Shown here one piece after another: positions 1-9,348 of a stretch of DNA of 64,000 bases (its first letter is position 1; the number at the start of each line of letters is the position of its first letter). Both the position numbers and the translations under genes were made by a program. The notes under the pieces are model-generated. The model ran no database searches. It was not told the origin of the DNA and worked only from the letters and a program-made list of their open reading frames with translations. This DNA is from Chitinophagaceae bacterium (GTDB taxonomy: Bacteria; Bacteroidota; Bacteroidia; Chitinophagales; Chitinophagaceae): assembly GCA_004173235.1 (NCBI GenBank), contig SEAC01000015.1, forward strand, positions 124,001 through 188,000, in the 5' to 3' direction.

Positions 1-269
1 ACCGGGCCGGAGAACTTGTATTGCATGCCCTGCGCCGACTCGTAGCGGCCCTGGCGCCAGCCGGTGCTGCCCATGGGCTCGCTCAGGTTCTTGAGCACCC
101 AACCCTGGGAGGTAAGTTTGCCTACAGAGTCGAAAGATTCGTGGAGGTCCCAAACAACGTTGCCTTGCGGAAGCGGTGCGGCAGCCGGAGCCGGGTCTTT
201 CACGCAGGAAGCGGCGCCCAGCACGAGGGCGAGGAAAGCGGTCGTACCTATGATGCTATATTTTTTCAT
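1..269 (-). CDS. Partial lipoprotein, choice-of-anchor-J-like (C-terminus outside window)
   Basis: The reading frame starts at an ATG complementary to 267-269 and runs off the left edge, so only about 89 residues are visible. The N-terminus is a lipoprotein-type signal peptide ending in GAASC, which predicts lipidation and surface or periplasmic exposure. After the Cys comes a Pro/Ala-rich linker, then a segment with FDSVGKLTSQGW and NLSEPMGSTGWRQG. The next gene has the same arrangement (FDTLSSALHRGWKIYN, SEPVGPAVWQDG), so the two are tandem paralogs. That GW...N.SEP.G...W pattern matches what I know of choice-of-anchor J domains of secreted Bacteroidota proteins. The function is unknown, and the family call rests on this short region. 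Confidence 0.75.
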   Translation of the reverse strand, partial: MKKYSIIGTTAFLALVLGAASCVKDPAPAAAPLPQGNVVWDLHESFDSVGKLTSQGWVLKNLSEPMGSTGWRQGRYESAQGMQYKFSGP

Positions 270-289
270 TTCGCAGAAGTTTGAAGGAA

Positions 290-1069
290 TTAGTTGTTGC
301 GGGAAATGCTCTTGTATTCAACCTTGTCGATGGCCACACCGGAACCGTAGCCCGCATTGCCGCCGCCGATGATGTGGTAGCGGAAGGCGAAACGGCCAAC
401 CGCAGGACCATTGAGTCCACGCACCACGCCTACGAAGCGCGTCCAGCGAATAGGATAGGCGAGGGGATTGTACAGCGAAGCATCCGTGTGCGCATCGCGG
501 TAAGCGAGCACGCCGCCGTTGTTGTAATAAGGATTCACTTCAACAATCGTGCTCGTGAAGTCGCCCACACCGTTGCCCTGGCCCACTTTCGAATCTGCAC
601 CTTTGGCAGCTACCATCAACTGGAGGTTGTTGCCCCAGTCGGTAGAGTCGGTCAGTGAAGCCGTTGAGATATCGTCAACATAGGAACGCGTGTAGAAAGA
701 AATGGAGTCGCCGTTCTGCAGCGTAATGGCGGGAGAGATCAGCCAGTTGGCGATGATCGTGGCACCACCCGAAGTGGAGAGGTATCCGGCGCCTACGAAA
801 CCTGCGTTGGAGCCATTGTTGGAGTAAGGAGAAAACCAGGGAAGAAGGTCGCCGCCATCCTGCCATACAGCTGGTCCTACGGGCTCGCTGGCGTTGTAAA
901 TTTTCCATCCGCGGTGCAGCGCCGAGCTCAGGGTATCGAATTCTTCCGAGAACGACTGGTCCGGAACGGGCGGCATAGCCGTGATCGCGGAATCGTTCTT
1001 ACAGGAAGCAAGCAGCACTACGCTCAGACAGGCATACAGACCGGCATGCCAGATCGTGAATTTTCTCAT
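290..1069 (-). CDS. Choice-of-anchor-J-like lipoprotein
   Basis: This 259-residue protein begins with a signal peptide and lipobox (VVLLASC), so it is predicted to be a lipoprotein. Most of the rest looks like one beta-rich domain: FDTLSSALHRGWKIYNASEPVG near residues 44-65, a central Asn/Gly-rich stretch with GAGYLSTSGG, LISPAITLQNGDSISFYTRS, and a C-terminal AFRYHIIGGGNAGYGSGVAIDKVEY. The pattern of cleft residues and the 'SPAI.L.nGd.isFytR' strand resembles choice-of-anchor J domains, which are common as carbohydrate- or surface-binding modules. It sits 20 bp downstream of nothing else on this strand and 20 bp upstream of its partial paralog, so the two are probably co-transcribed. No catalytic motif is visible. 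Confidence 0.8.
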   Translation of the reverse strand: MRKFTIWHAGLYACLSVVLLASCKNDSAITAMPPVPDQSFSEEFDTLSSALHRGWKIYNASEPVGPAVWQDGGDLLPWFSPYSNNGSNAGFVGAGYLSTSGGATIIANWLISPAITLQNGDSISFYTRSYVDDISTASLTDSTDWGNNLQLMVAAKGADSKVGQGNGVGDFTSTIVEVNPYYNNGGVLAYRDAHTDASLYNPLAYPIRWTRFVGVVRGLNGPAVGRFAFRYHIIGGGNAGYGSGVAIDKVEYKSISRNN

Positions 1070-1159
1070 AACGTTGTTAGTAGGTTTGGGCGTGAAAATA
1101 AGAAAAAAAAGGAAAAGGTCTTAAAACAGAAACGTTGGGAATTTAAAGCGGTTGCCTCC

Positions 1160-2779
1160 TTAAACCTGGAACACGCCGGTGGAAAAAGCCTTGGTGATCG
1201 GTGCGTGCTGGGCGGCATGGATGGCCTCCGAGATCACGCTCCGTGTGTCCGTGGGGTCGATGATGGCATCCACCCACAAACGCGAAGCCGCATAATAAGG
1301 CGTGGTTTGCGTTTCGTAGCGGCCTTTGATGCGTTGCAACAGCTCTGATTCGGCCTCGGGCGTGATGATCTCGCCTTTTGCCTTCAGGCTGGCCACCTGG
1401 ATCTGCAGGAGCGTTTTCGCAGCCTGCTCGCCACCCATCACCGCAATGCGCGCCGACGGCCACGCATAGATGAAGCGCGGGTCGTAGGCTTTGCCGCACA
1501 TGGCGTAGTTGCCGGCGCCATACGAGTTGCCCACCACGACGGTGATCTTGGGCACCACCGAGTTGGCCACCGCATTCACCAGCTTCGCCCCATCCTTGAT
1601 GATGCCGGCGTGCTCGCTGCGCGAACCCACCATGAAGCCGGTCACATCCTGCAGAAATACCAGGGGGATCTTTTTCTGGTTGCAGTTCATGATGAAACGT
1701 GCAGCCTTGTCGGCGCTGTCGTTGTAGATCACCCCGCCCATCTGCATCTCCCCCTTCCTGTTCTTGACGATCTTGCGCTGATTGGCTACGATGCCCACGG
1801 CCCATCCATCAATACGGGCAGTTCCGCATACGATCGTCTTGCCATAATCTTTTTTGAATTCATCAAACTCCGACGCATCCACGATGCGCTTGATCAGCTC
1901 CACCATGTCGTAAGGCTTCGAGTTGTCGGGTGATACCAGGCGGTACATATCCTCGGCCGGCAGGGCAGGGGCCTGCGCCTCGCTGCGGTCGAAGCCTGCA
2001 GAGGCGGGCGCACCCAGCTTGTCGATGATCTTCTTCACCTGGTCGAGGCACTCTTCTTCGGTCTTGAATTTATAGTCGGCAATGCCGGAGATCTCAGTAT
2101 GCGTTGCGGCCCCTCCGAGCGTTTCTGCATCGATGTCTTCGCCAACCGCTGCCTTAACAAGGTAAGGGCCGGCCAGGAAGATCGAGCCGGCGCCTTCTAC
2201 CATCAGCGTTTCGTCGCTCATGATGGGGAGGTAAGCGCCACCCGCCACGCAGGCGCCCATCACGGCGGCGATCTGCACGATGCCCGCGGCACTCATCTGC
2301 GCGTTGTTGTAAAAAATGCGGCCGAAGTGTTCTTTGTCGGGGAAGATCTCGTCCTGCATCGGCAGGAATACGCCGGCGCTGTCTACGAGATAAATGATGG
2401 GCAGGTGGTTCTGCAGCGCGATCTCCTGCAAGCGGAGGTTCTTTTTGCCGGTGATCGGGAACCAGGCACCCGCTTTCACGGTCTGGTCGTTGGCCACGAT
2501 CACGCACTGGCGGCCGCGCACATAGCCCACTCCCGCCACCGTGCCGGCAGCAGGGCAACCGCCGTATTCTTCATACATGCCATAACCCGCGAAAGCGCCG
2601 ATCTCCACGAAGGGGCGACCCTTGTCTACGAGGTAATCAATGCGCTCGCGTGCCGTCAGCTTGTTCTTTTCTTTTTGTTTGGCGATGGCTTTCCTGCCGC
2701 CGCCGAGGTGGATCGTTTCGAGCAGCGCATTGGTTTTGTCAACCAGTTCACGAAGAGGTGCAATCGTTTTTTCTTCCAT
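1160..2779 (-). CDS. Acyl-CoA carboxylase, carboxyltransferase beta subunit (methylcrotonyl/propionyl-CoA type)
   Basis: This 539-residue protein is a biotin-dependent carboxyltransferase that moves CO2 from carboxybiotin to an acyl-CoA. The length and motifs fit the methylcrotonyl-CoA carboxylase beta group better than the PccB group: CVIVANDQTVKAGAWFPIT near residue 95, GGAYLPIMSDE near 192 and LGGAATHTEISG near 222. In the C-terminal crotonase half, the oxyanion-type segment GVIYNDSADKAARFIMNCNQ and NSYGAGNYAMCGKAYDPRF are intact. No biotin carboxylase or BCCP subunit is adjacent; pyruvate carboxylase at 9.4 kb carries its own, so the partner subunit must lie elsewhere. The substrate (methylcrotonyl-, geranyl- or propionyl-CoA) cannot be fixed from sequence alone. 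Confidence 0.93.
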   Translation of the reverse strand: MEEKTIAPLRELVDKTNALLETIHLGGGRKAIAKQKEKNKLTARERIDYLVDKGRPFVEIGAFAGYGMYEEYGGCPAAGTVAGVGYVRGRQCVIVANDQTVKAGAWFPITGKKNLRLQEIALQNHLPIIYLVDSAGVFLPMQDEIFPDKEHFGRIFYNNAQMSAAGIVQIAAVMGACVAGGAYLPIMSDETLMVEGAGSIFLAGPYLVKAAVGEDIDAETLGGAATHTEISGIADYKFKTEEECLDQVKKIIDKLGAPASAGFDRSEAQAPALPAEDMYRLVSPDNSKPYDMVELIKRIVDASEFDEFKKDYGKTIVCGTARIDGWAVGIVANQRKIVKNRKGEMQMGGVIYNDSADKAARFIMNCNQKKIPLVFLQDVTGFMVGSRSEHAGIIKDGAKLVNAVANSVVPKITVVVGNSYGAGNYAMCGKAYDPRFIYAWPSARIAVMGGEQAAKTLLQIQVASLKAKGEIITPEAESELLQRIKGRYETQTTPYYAASRLWVDAIIDPTDTRSVISEAIHAAQHAPITKAFSTGVFQV

Positions 2780-2807
2780 ACAGCAGCGAAATTTTTGCAG
2801 TGCGGGG

Positions 2808-2815
2808 CAAAGATA
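2808..2815 (-). promoter_or_regulatory. -7 box TATCTTTG upstream of the acyl-CoA carboxylase gene
   Basis: Read on the minus strand this is an exact match to the Bacteroidota -7 consensus TANNTTTG, 29 bp upstream of the ATG at 2779. No convincing -33 TTTG lies at the usual distance. Confidence 0.5.
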
Positions 2816-2885
2816 GGCGTATGGCCTTCAATGCTTTTAACAGAGATTAACCGCGCAAAGAGCCTCCGACCCTTAATTTTAATCA

Positions 2886-3488
2886 ATGGTTCAACCCGAC
2901 CCGCAACCGGCGGCAGCCCTTCGATTGAAGGAAGATACCCGCAGAGTTCACGAGACTCTTGAAGCCCGACTTTTGCCTTACCTCGAAGCCGTTACTGACG
3001 CAGATACCTATGCGCACTTGCTCCGTGCTTTTCACAGCTATTATGCCGCGCTTGAAAAGGCGGTCGCCAAAGTGCTTCGGCCCGATGCTCTTCCCGACTT
3101 TACACAACGCCGCAAGGCGGAATGGCTGCTGCTGGACCTCGAAGCTTTGGGCAGGCCGACGCACGATCGTGAACTGCCTGCATCCCTGCTTCCCGCCATC
3201 GACGATGAAGCTGCGGCCTGGGGAGCCTTGTATGTGCTCGAAGGATCCACTTTGGGTGGAAGGCTCATTTGCCGGATGCTCGACAAGCAACTGCCTGGTG
3301 CGCCGCTGCGCTTCTTCGGAGGCTACGGTGCGCAAACGGGCCCCTACTGGATGGCCTTTCTCGGCGCATTCGAAAAGGCGGCGCCCGGGCTTTCCTACGA
3401 TGCCATCCTCCGCGCGGCAACACACACCTTTCAATCCCTCGACCTGTGGCTACAACAACAACTCCTTCCGGCGACCAGAACCGTGTAA
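2886..3488 (+). CDS. bphO: Biliverdin-producing heme oxygenase (BphO type)
   Basis: This 200-residue protein opens heme to biliverdin IX-alpha, CO and iron; biliverdin is the chromophore of bacteriophytochromes. The proximal heme-ligand region LKEDTRRVHETLEARL places the likely ligand at His22. The distal helix region contains GALYVLEGSTLGGRLICRML near residues 117-136, matching the Gly-rich distal helix of bacterial heme oxygenases. The size is standard for bacterial BphO/HmuO proteins. The gene overlaps the start of the bacteriophytochrome gene by about 43 bp when that gene is started at the GTG at 3446, so the enzyme and its chromophore client are translated from one mRNA. A role in iron scavenging is less likely given this context. 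Confidence 0.93.
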   Translation: MVQPDPQPAAALRLKEDTRRVHETLEARLLPYLEAVTDADTYAHLLRAFHSYYAALEKAVAKVLRPDALPDFTQRRKAEWLLLDLEALGRPTHDRELPASLLPAIDDEAAAWGALYVLEGSTLGGRLICRMLDKQLPGAPLRFFGGYGAQTGPYWMAFLGAFEKAAPGLSYDAILRAATHTFQSLDLWLQQQLLPATRTV

Positions 3489-4984
3489 ACTTTGACTCTG
3501 AATTCTGTGGTCGCGTGCCGCTCAATCAAACGAACCTCACGCAGCCGCACGGTTTGCTGCTTGTGATGGAATGCGAAAGCGGACGCCTGCTGCAATGCAG
3601 CGAGAACAGCTCCGACTTCGTTGGCCTCGAGCCTGCGGAGGTTGCCGGCAAGCTCTTTTCGGAGCTCGCATCGGAAGCAGCTTTTGAACTTTTAAGCAAG
3701 CGACTCCATTCGGTGCGCGAAGGGAAATTCCCGCTCTCCGTATCCATCAACGGGCGCAGCCTGCTGCTGGTGGTGGAACCCGTGGATGGCTACGTGCTGA
3801 TGGAAGCCGAGCGCCTCGACATCGAGCAGCGCTCGTTCGTGGACGTATTCGAACCGCTCAAGTACGTGATGGCCGCCATCGAAGGAACGGAAGGCGTGAT
3901 CGAAGCCTGCCGCCTCATTGCGCGCGAGCTCAAATCATTTTCCAGCTTCGATAAAGTGATGGTGTATCGCTTCGACAAAGAATGGAACGGCGAGGTGATT
4001 GCAGAGGAAAAGGAAGAAGGCATGGAAACATACCTCCACCAGTTCTTTCCCGCCTCCGACATCCCGCGCCAGGCGCGCGAACTCTATCGAAAGAACCCGT
4101 ACCGTCTGATCCCGAGCGTCAACTATACACCCATCCGCCTCTACCCGGTGCTCAATCCGCTCACCAGTTCGTTTACCGACCTTTCCAACAGCAACCTCCG
4201 CAGCGTTGCCGGCGTACACATCGAGTACCTCCGCAATATGAAAGTAGAGGCGTCGATGTCCACGCGGATTCTCAAAGGCGGAAAGCTCTGGGGATTGATC
4301 GCGTGTCACCACCGCACGCCGCGCTACCTCAGCTACCAGGATTGCTCGGTGTTCGAGTTGCTCTCCACCTTCATCACCGCCAAAATCGGTGCGGTGGAAG
4401 ACGCGCAGGCAGCCCGGCAAAAAGCCGAAGGCCACGCTCTAATAGCGCGCCTTACCGAAGCCGTGTATGCATCGGGCAATCTTGCGGACGCGTTCGAAGC
4501 GCAGCGCGATGCATTGCTTGGTGTGCTGGAAGCCGATGGCGTTTCGCTGGTGCATGGACGAGAGGTAAACAGCTGGGGCGACACGCCTTCCATCACCGAT
4601 GTGCACGACCTGGTGTATTGGCTGCAAACCCACAACGTACAGCACCTCTCGCAGGAGCCGAGCCTTTCTTCCGTGTTCGAAGGGGGCGAGCGTTTTTCTG
4701 AAAAGGCGTCCGGGATGCTCGCGCTTCCGATTGTGCCCGAACGGGGTTACTACCTGCTTGCCTTCCGCCGCGAGGCAGTGCGCCGTATCGACTGGGGCGG
4801 AAACCCGAACGAAGCCATCCGTTTTGAAGCCGACGGCAAACGATACCACCCGCGCAATTCTTTCCAGCTGTGGCAGCAAACGCTTACCCAAACTGCACCC
4901 GAATGGACCGAAACCGAAGAGCTGATTGCGGACACTTTTCGCCAATTTCTAGTAGAATACGCTCTAAGATCCGCTCAGGCATAG
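3446..4984 (+). CDS. bphP: Bacteriophytochrome photosensory module (PAS-GAF-PHY) without an output domain
   Basis: This red/far-red photoreceptor binds biliverdin through an N-terminal Cys. I start it at a GTG at 3446 (512 residues), which puts Cys21 eleven residues before QPHG, as in classical bacteriophytochromes; an upstream in-frame ATG at 3269 would add 59 unrelated residues. PAS spans about 20-120. GAF spans about 130-310, with PASDIP near 202-207, GVHIEYLRNMKVEASM, and the CHH chromophore-pocket histidine. PHY spans about 320-505, with the WGG and PRNSFQLW tongue motifs. The protein ends about 20 residues after the tongue, at the helix where a histidine kinase normally begins. No kinase or GGDEF domain follows in frame; the next gene, 33 bp on, encodes a kinase. 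Confidence 0.93.
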   Translation: MATTTTPSGDQNRVNFDSEFCGRVPLNQTNLTQPHGLLLVMECESGRLLQCSENSSDFVGLEPAEVAGKLFSELASEAAFELLSKRLHSVREGKFPLSVSINGRSLLLVVEPVDGYVLMEAERLDIEQRSFVDVFEPLKYVMAAIEGTEGVIEACRLIARELKSFSSFDKVMVYRFDKEWNGEVIAEEKEEGMETYLHQFFPASDIPRQARELYRKNPYRLIPSVNYTPIRLYPVLNPLTSSFTDLSNSNLRSVAGVHIEYLRNMKVEASMSTRILKGGKLWGLIACHHRTPRYLSYQDCSVFELLSTFITAKIGAVEDAQAARQKAEGHALIARLTEAVYASGNLADAFEAQRDALLGVLEADGVSLVHGREVNSWGDTPSITDVHDLVYWLQTHNVQHLSQEPSLSSVFEGGERFSEKASGMLALPIVPERGYYLLAFRREAVRRIDWGGNPNEAIRFEADGKRYHPRNSFQLWQQTLTQTAPEWTETEELIADTFRQFLVEYALRSAQA

Positions 4985-5017
4985 CATTTTATCTAACTTA
5001 GAGACGCCTTTAACCCC

Positions 5018-8000
5018 ATGGATCGCGAACCAACCATACCAACCACCCGGGAGCAGGAGCAATTTATTGTTGCCATCGGAGCTTCGGCAGGAGGCCTCGA
5101 GGCCATCCACGAGTTTTTCGACCACATGCCCTCGGATTCCAACTGTTCCTTCGTTATCATTCAGCACCTTTCGCCCGATTATAAAAGCCTCCTCGTTGAA
5201 CTGGTGTCGAAGCACACGAAAATGCACGTCCATGAAGCCGGGCACGACCAGCTGATCGAGCCCAACAGTGTGTATGTCATCCCGAACGACAAGCTGCTGA
5301 AACTGCAGGACGGAAGGCTGCAACTCAGCGAAAAACACTTCGACAAATCGATCAACACGGCTATAGACATCTTTCTGAAATCGCTTGCCGAAGACCAGGG
5401 CGAGCACGCCATTGCGGTCATTCTTTCCGGCACCGGCACCGACGGCACGCGCGGCATTGAGGCGGTGCAGCAGAATGGCGGGATGATCATCGTGCAGGAC
5501 CCGCAGAGCGCAAAGTTCGACGGGATGCCCAACAGCGCCATCGCCGCCGGCTATGCCGACTTTGTGCTGAGCCCCGAGCAGATGCCGGAGGAAATCCTCA
5601 ACTACGCACGCGAAAAACCGGAGCGCCGCAACAACGAAGTGCGCCCCGACGAAGCATCGCTACCCGAGGTGATGAAGCTGATCGAGAAAAGCTGCGGCTA
5701 CGATTTCAATAACTACAAGTCGCCCACCATCATCCGACGCATCCTGCGCCGCATGCACCATGTGGGCATCAAAAAATTTGCGGAATACATCGAGGTGCTT
5801 CGCGAGGATTCCGACGAGTGCAAGAGTCTCGGCAAGGAGTTTCTCATCGGCGTTACCAAGTTCTTCCGCGACCATGCGGCGTTCGACATCTTCTCCGCCG
5901 AAGTGCTTCCCGAGATCATTCGCGGCAAGGCCGACGGAGACGTGCTTAAAGTGTGGGTTACGGCCTGCAGCACGGGGCAGGAAGCCTACTCGCTGGGCAT
6001 CCTTATCAACGAGCAACTGCGCCGCCTTGAGAAGAACGTTGAAGTGAAAATATTCGCTACCGACATCGACATCGATGCCGTGGAGTTCGCATCACGCGCG
6101 AGTTACCCGGCTCCTTTGCTGGCCGATGTGGACCCGGAGTTGCTCAACCGCTACTTTGTGAAGCAGGGCTCGCATTATTCTGTGACGGCAGCGCTGCGCA
6201 AGCAGATCGTATTTGCGCGGCACAACATCCTGAAAGATCCTCCCTTTATAAAGAACGATATCGTCACCTGCCGCAATATGTTGATCTATATGAACAACAT
6301 CCTGCAACGGCGCGTGTTTTCCACCCTGCAGTATGCACTCAACACGGGCGGCATCCTTTTTCTCGGTCCGAGCGAAATTCCCGCTTCGATTTCATCCACG
6401 CTGCAGGAAGTGAGCTCGAAATGGAAGATCTACCGGAAGCTATCCAACGAAAAAGCGACCCAACCGGTTTATGATGTGAGCCGGCCGCTCCGCGAAAGCC
6501 GCATGACCCGCGTGGTAAAAGAAAACAACACGGCCCGCGAGCTGGCTGAAGATTTCCGCTCGGTGCTTACCGACGAATACCGCTTTGCCGGCGTGTATGT
6601 AGACCGCAACTACGAGATCAAGGAAGGCATCGGCGACTTCCGGAATTACCTGTCGCTCCCACAGAAGATCGTTGCACTCAACGTGCTGAAGATGGTGGGA
6701 CCCGAGCTCGCCGTAGCGCTCAATGCGGCGCTGCGCAAGGCGCTGAGGGACGGCGAGAAAGTTTCGATGCAGGTGCGCCCAAAGGCCGGCTCGGAAGAAA
6801 AGCCCATGCAGCTGATCGTGAAACCCCCATCAGGGCCCGACGGCCTTATCCTCATCGTGTTTGGCCAGGCACAGGAATCGCTCGTTGTGCGCAACGCCAC
6901 GGAGCACGCCGCGCCGCATGATGGCGAAACGGCCGCTTATATCGCCGAGATTGAGGAAGACTTGAAAGAAACCCGGATCAATTTGCAGATGGCGGTGGAA
7001 AGCCTCGAGACCACCAACGAAGAACTGCAATCCTCCAACGAAGAATTGCTTTCGGCGAACGAAGAACTGCAATCCTCTAACGAGGAGCTGCAGTCGCTCA
7101 ATGAAGAACTCCATACGCTCAATACCGAGCACCAGCTGCGCATCAAGGAGCTGGTGGAACTCAACGACGACCTCAACAACTACTTCCGTTCTACCGAGAT
7201 CGGCCAGGTGTTCGTAGACCGCAACGGACGGATCCGTAAGTTCAACCCTGCGGCCATCCAGCTCATCAACCTCATCGATAGCGATGTAGGCCGGCCCATC
7301 GATCATATTTCCACCAACGTGCGCGACGAGAACCTGATGGACGACGTGCGCCGCGTGCTGGAGCGGCAGGTGCAGATCGAAAGGGAAGTGAACACCACTG
7401 CGGGCCGCGTGGTGCTGATGCGCATTCTGCCCTACATCCGGCAAGACCAGATGGTAGACGGCGTAGTGATCACCTTCTACGATATCAGTCCAACCCGCGA
7501 ACTCCACAACATCATCAAGGCCGTTTTCAACGCATCGCTCAGCGCCGTGCTGGCCCTGCAAACCGTGCGCGATCTTTCCGGCAACATCGTGGACTTTACC
7601 TGCACGGCAGCCAACCATGCCGCCGATGTGCTGCTGGGCAAGCGCAATTTTGAATACGTAAAGAACTCGCTCCGCGCCAACTTCCCCGACCTCGCGCGCC
7701 TCGGCCTGTTTTCGCAGTGCGCCGAAGTGGTTGAGCACGACAGGCAGTTACACACCGAGGTGATGCTCACACGCGGACAGGTGGAAGTGTGGTACGAAGT
7801 TGTGGGCGTGCGTATGCTCGATGGACTTGTGCTTACGTGGACGGACATCACTGAAAAAAAGGTGGCCGAAGAAAAGCTGCGCCGCAATTACCAGGAGCTG
7901 ATGCGTGCCAAAGAAAACCTGAAGACCCTCAACGCATCGCTCGAGGATAAGGTGCTGCAACGCACGTCGGAGCTTGCTTCCAGCGAAGAACGCTTCCGCC

Positions 8001-9211
8001 TCATTGCCGCCAGCACCAATGACATCGTGTGGGATTGGAACCTAGTGCAAAACGAAATGTGGTGGAGCGAAACCTTCTATCGCCTCATTGGCGTGGAGGT
8101 AAACGATGGCCAGGTGCAGCGGCCCACACTTTGGCTCGATTACATCCATCCCGACGACAAGAAAGCGATCGAAAAGAGCATTCACCTTTCCATAAACAGC
8201 GGGCAGGGCTGGCAGGAGCGCTTCCGCCTGCTTAAGGCGGACGGCGGCTTTGCCAGCATTTCGGGTCGTGGCGCCGTCATCTCCGACGAATACGGCGTGC
8301 CCTACCGGATGGTGGGTGCGCTGGTGGATGTGACGCAGGCCGAAGAAGCCGACCGCCTGCTGCACGAAAAGAACCGCGAGCTGCAACGCCTCCACGATGC
8401 GCTGGAGCAAAAAGTGGAAGAGCGTACGCAGGAACTGGTGCGCAGCAATGCCGAGCTCGAATCGTCGAACGCCGAGCTGATGCAGTTTGCATCGGTGGCT
8501 TCGCACGACCTGAAGGAGCCGCTGCGCAAGATCCACATCTTCTCCAACATCATCCGCGATCGCTACCTGGCTGGAGCGGAAGAAGGCGCAACCGACTATA
8601 TCACGCGCATCATCAATTCCTCGGCGCGGATGACCAAATTGATCAACGACCTGCTGGCCTATTCACGCCTGTCCGTCAATCACTTCTTCGAGCCTGTTGA
8701 CCTCAACGTGCTCATCGGCGAAGTGCTGAGCGACCTTGAACTTTTCATTGAAGAGCAAGGTGCGCAGGTGGATGTTGGCAAGTTGCCCGAGCTCGAGGCG
8801 GTTCCCGGCCAGCTGCGCCAGGTGTTGCAAAACATCGTGAGCAACGCTTTGAAGTTCACGCGCCCGGGTGTGGCGCCCCACATCCGCATCTTTAGCGAGC
8901 AGATTGGCCAGCTTGAGTTCGATGCGCCTGCCGATCCGGCCGGAAACTATTGCCGGCTCACGCTTTCCGACAATGGCATCGGCTTCGACGATCAGTATGC
9001 CAACAAGATCTTCACCATTTTCCAGCGCCTGCATTCGCGCGAGAAGTATGAAGGCACCGGCATAGGCCTGGCTATCACCAAAAAGATCGTCGACCGGCAC
9101 AACGGCATCGTTACAGCGCACAGCAGGGAAGGCGAAGGCGCGACCTTCATCATCGTGCTGCCGCTGCAACAGGAGCGGAAGGAGCAGTCTTCGGCAGGTT
9201 CAGATGTGTGA
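5018..9211 (+). CDS. CheB-CheR-PAS hybrid sensor histidine kinase
   Basis: This is a 1,397-residue multi-domain signalling protein. The CheB methylesterase domain (about 14-200) has its Ser-His-Asp triad visible at Ser23 (GASAGG), His50 (IIQHLSP) and Asp142 (GTGTDGT). The CheR methyltransferase domain (about 225-480) has the SAM-binding ACSTGQEAYS near 317. A long coiled coil with repeated EELQSSNEEL units covers about 655-710. Two or three PAS-like domains follow, the last near 990-1115 (FRLIAASTNDIVWDWN). The histidine kinase core has SHDLKEPLR with phosphoacceptor His1163, and N and G boxes (NIVSNALKFT, GTGIGLAI). The HDLKEPLR form of the H-box is typical of phytochrome-linked kinases. No receiver domain is fused. 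It is the third gene of the heme oxygenase-phytochrome operon and probably supplies the missing output of the phytochrome (inference). Confidence 0.93.
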   Translation: MDREPTIPTTREQEQFIVAIGASAGGLEAIHEFFDHMPSDSNCSFVIIQHLSPDYKSLLVELVSKHTKMHVHEAGHDQLIEPNSVYVIPNDKLLKLQDGRLQLSEKHFDKSINTAIDIFLKSLAEDQGEHAIAVILSGTGTDGTRGIEAVQQNGGMIIVQDPQSAKFDGMPNSAIAAGYADFVLSPEQMPEEILNYAREKPERRNNEVRPDEASLPEVMKLIEKSCGYDFNNYKSPTIIRRILRRMHHVGIKKFAEYIEVLREDSDECKSLGKEFLIGVTKFFRDHAAFDIFSAEVLPEIIRGKADGDVLKVWVTACSTGQEAYSLGILINEQLRRLEKNVEVKIFATDIDIDAVEFASRASYPAPLLADVDPELLNRYFVKQGSHYSVTAALRKQIVFARHNILKDPPFIKNDIVTCRNMLIYMNNILQRRVFSTLQYALNTGGILFLGPSEIPASISSTLQEVSSKWKIYRKLSNEKATQPVYDVSRPLRESRMTRVVKENNTARELAEDFRSVLTDEYRFAGVYVDRNYEIKEGIGDFRNYLSLPQKIVALNVLKMVGPELAVALNAALRKALRDGEKVSMQVRPKAGSEEKPMQLIVKPPSGPDGLILIVFGQAQESLVVRNATEHAAPHDGETAAYIAEIEEDLKETRINLQMAVESLETTNEELQSSNEELLSANEELQSSNEELQSLNEELHTLNTEHQLRIKELVELNDDLNNYFRSTEIGQVFVDRNGRIRKFNPAAIQLINLIDSDVGRPIDHISTNVRDENLMDDVRRVLERQVQIEREVNTTAGRVVLMRILPYIRQDQMVDGVVITFYDISPTRELHNIIKAVFNASLSAVLALQTVRDLSGNIVDFTCTAANHAADVLLGKRNFEYVKNSLRANFPDLARLGLFSQCAEVVEHDRQLHTEVMLTRGQVEVWYEVVGVRMLDGLVLTWTDITEKKVAEEKLRRNYQELMRAKENLKTLNASLEDKVLQRTSELASSEERFRLIAASTNDIVWDWNLVQNEMWWSETFYRLIGVEVNDGQVQRPTLWLDYIHPDDKKAIEKSIHLSINSGQGWQERFRLLKADGGFASISGRGAVISDEYGVPYRMVGALVDVTQAEEADRLLHEKNRELQRLHDALEQKVEERTQELVRSNAELESSNAELMQFASVASHDLKEPLRKIHIFSNIIRDRYLAGAEEGATDYITRIINSSARMTKLINDLLAYSRLSVNHFFEPVDLNVLIGEVLSDLELFIEEQGAQVDVGKLPELEAVPGQLRQVLQNIVSNALKFTRPGVAPHIRIFSEQIGQLEFDAPADPAGNYCRLTLSDNGIGFDDQYANKIFTIFQRLHSREKYEGTGIGLAITKKIVDRHNGIVTAHSREGEGATFIIVLPLQQERKEQSSAGSDV

Positions 9212-9348
9212 AGCGTGGATCGTGAATGGCTGAAGCCAGACAATTGAAAAATGGAAACCATAGGCTTCCCTTTTTTGTAGGTAGGTCTACTCCCTTCCCT
9301 GGGGAAGGGTGAGGATGGGTCTTCACGGCTGAAGGTTCACGAATATGT

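Noticed and set aside
3269..3445. N-terminal extension of the phytochrome from the ATG at 3269
   Set aside because: These 59 residues are an out-of-frame reading of the heme oxygenase gene, Arg-rich and unlike any phytochrome N-terminus. The GTG at 3446 gives the expected Cys position, though this start is not proven.
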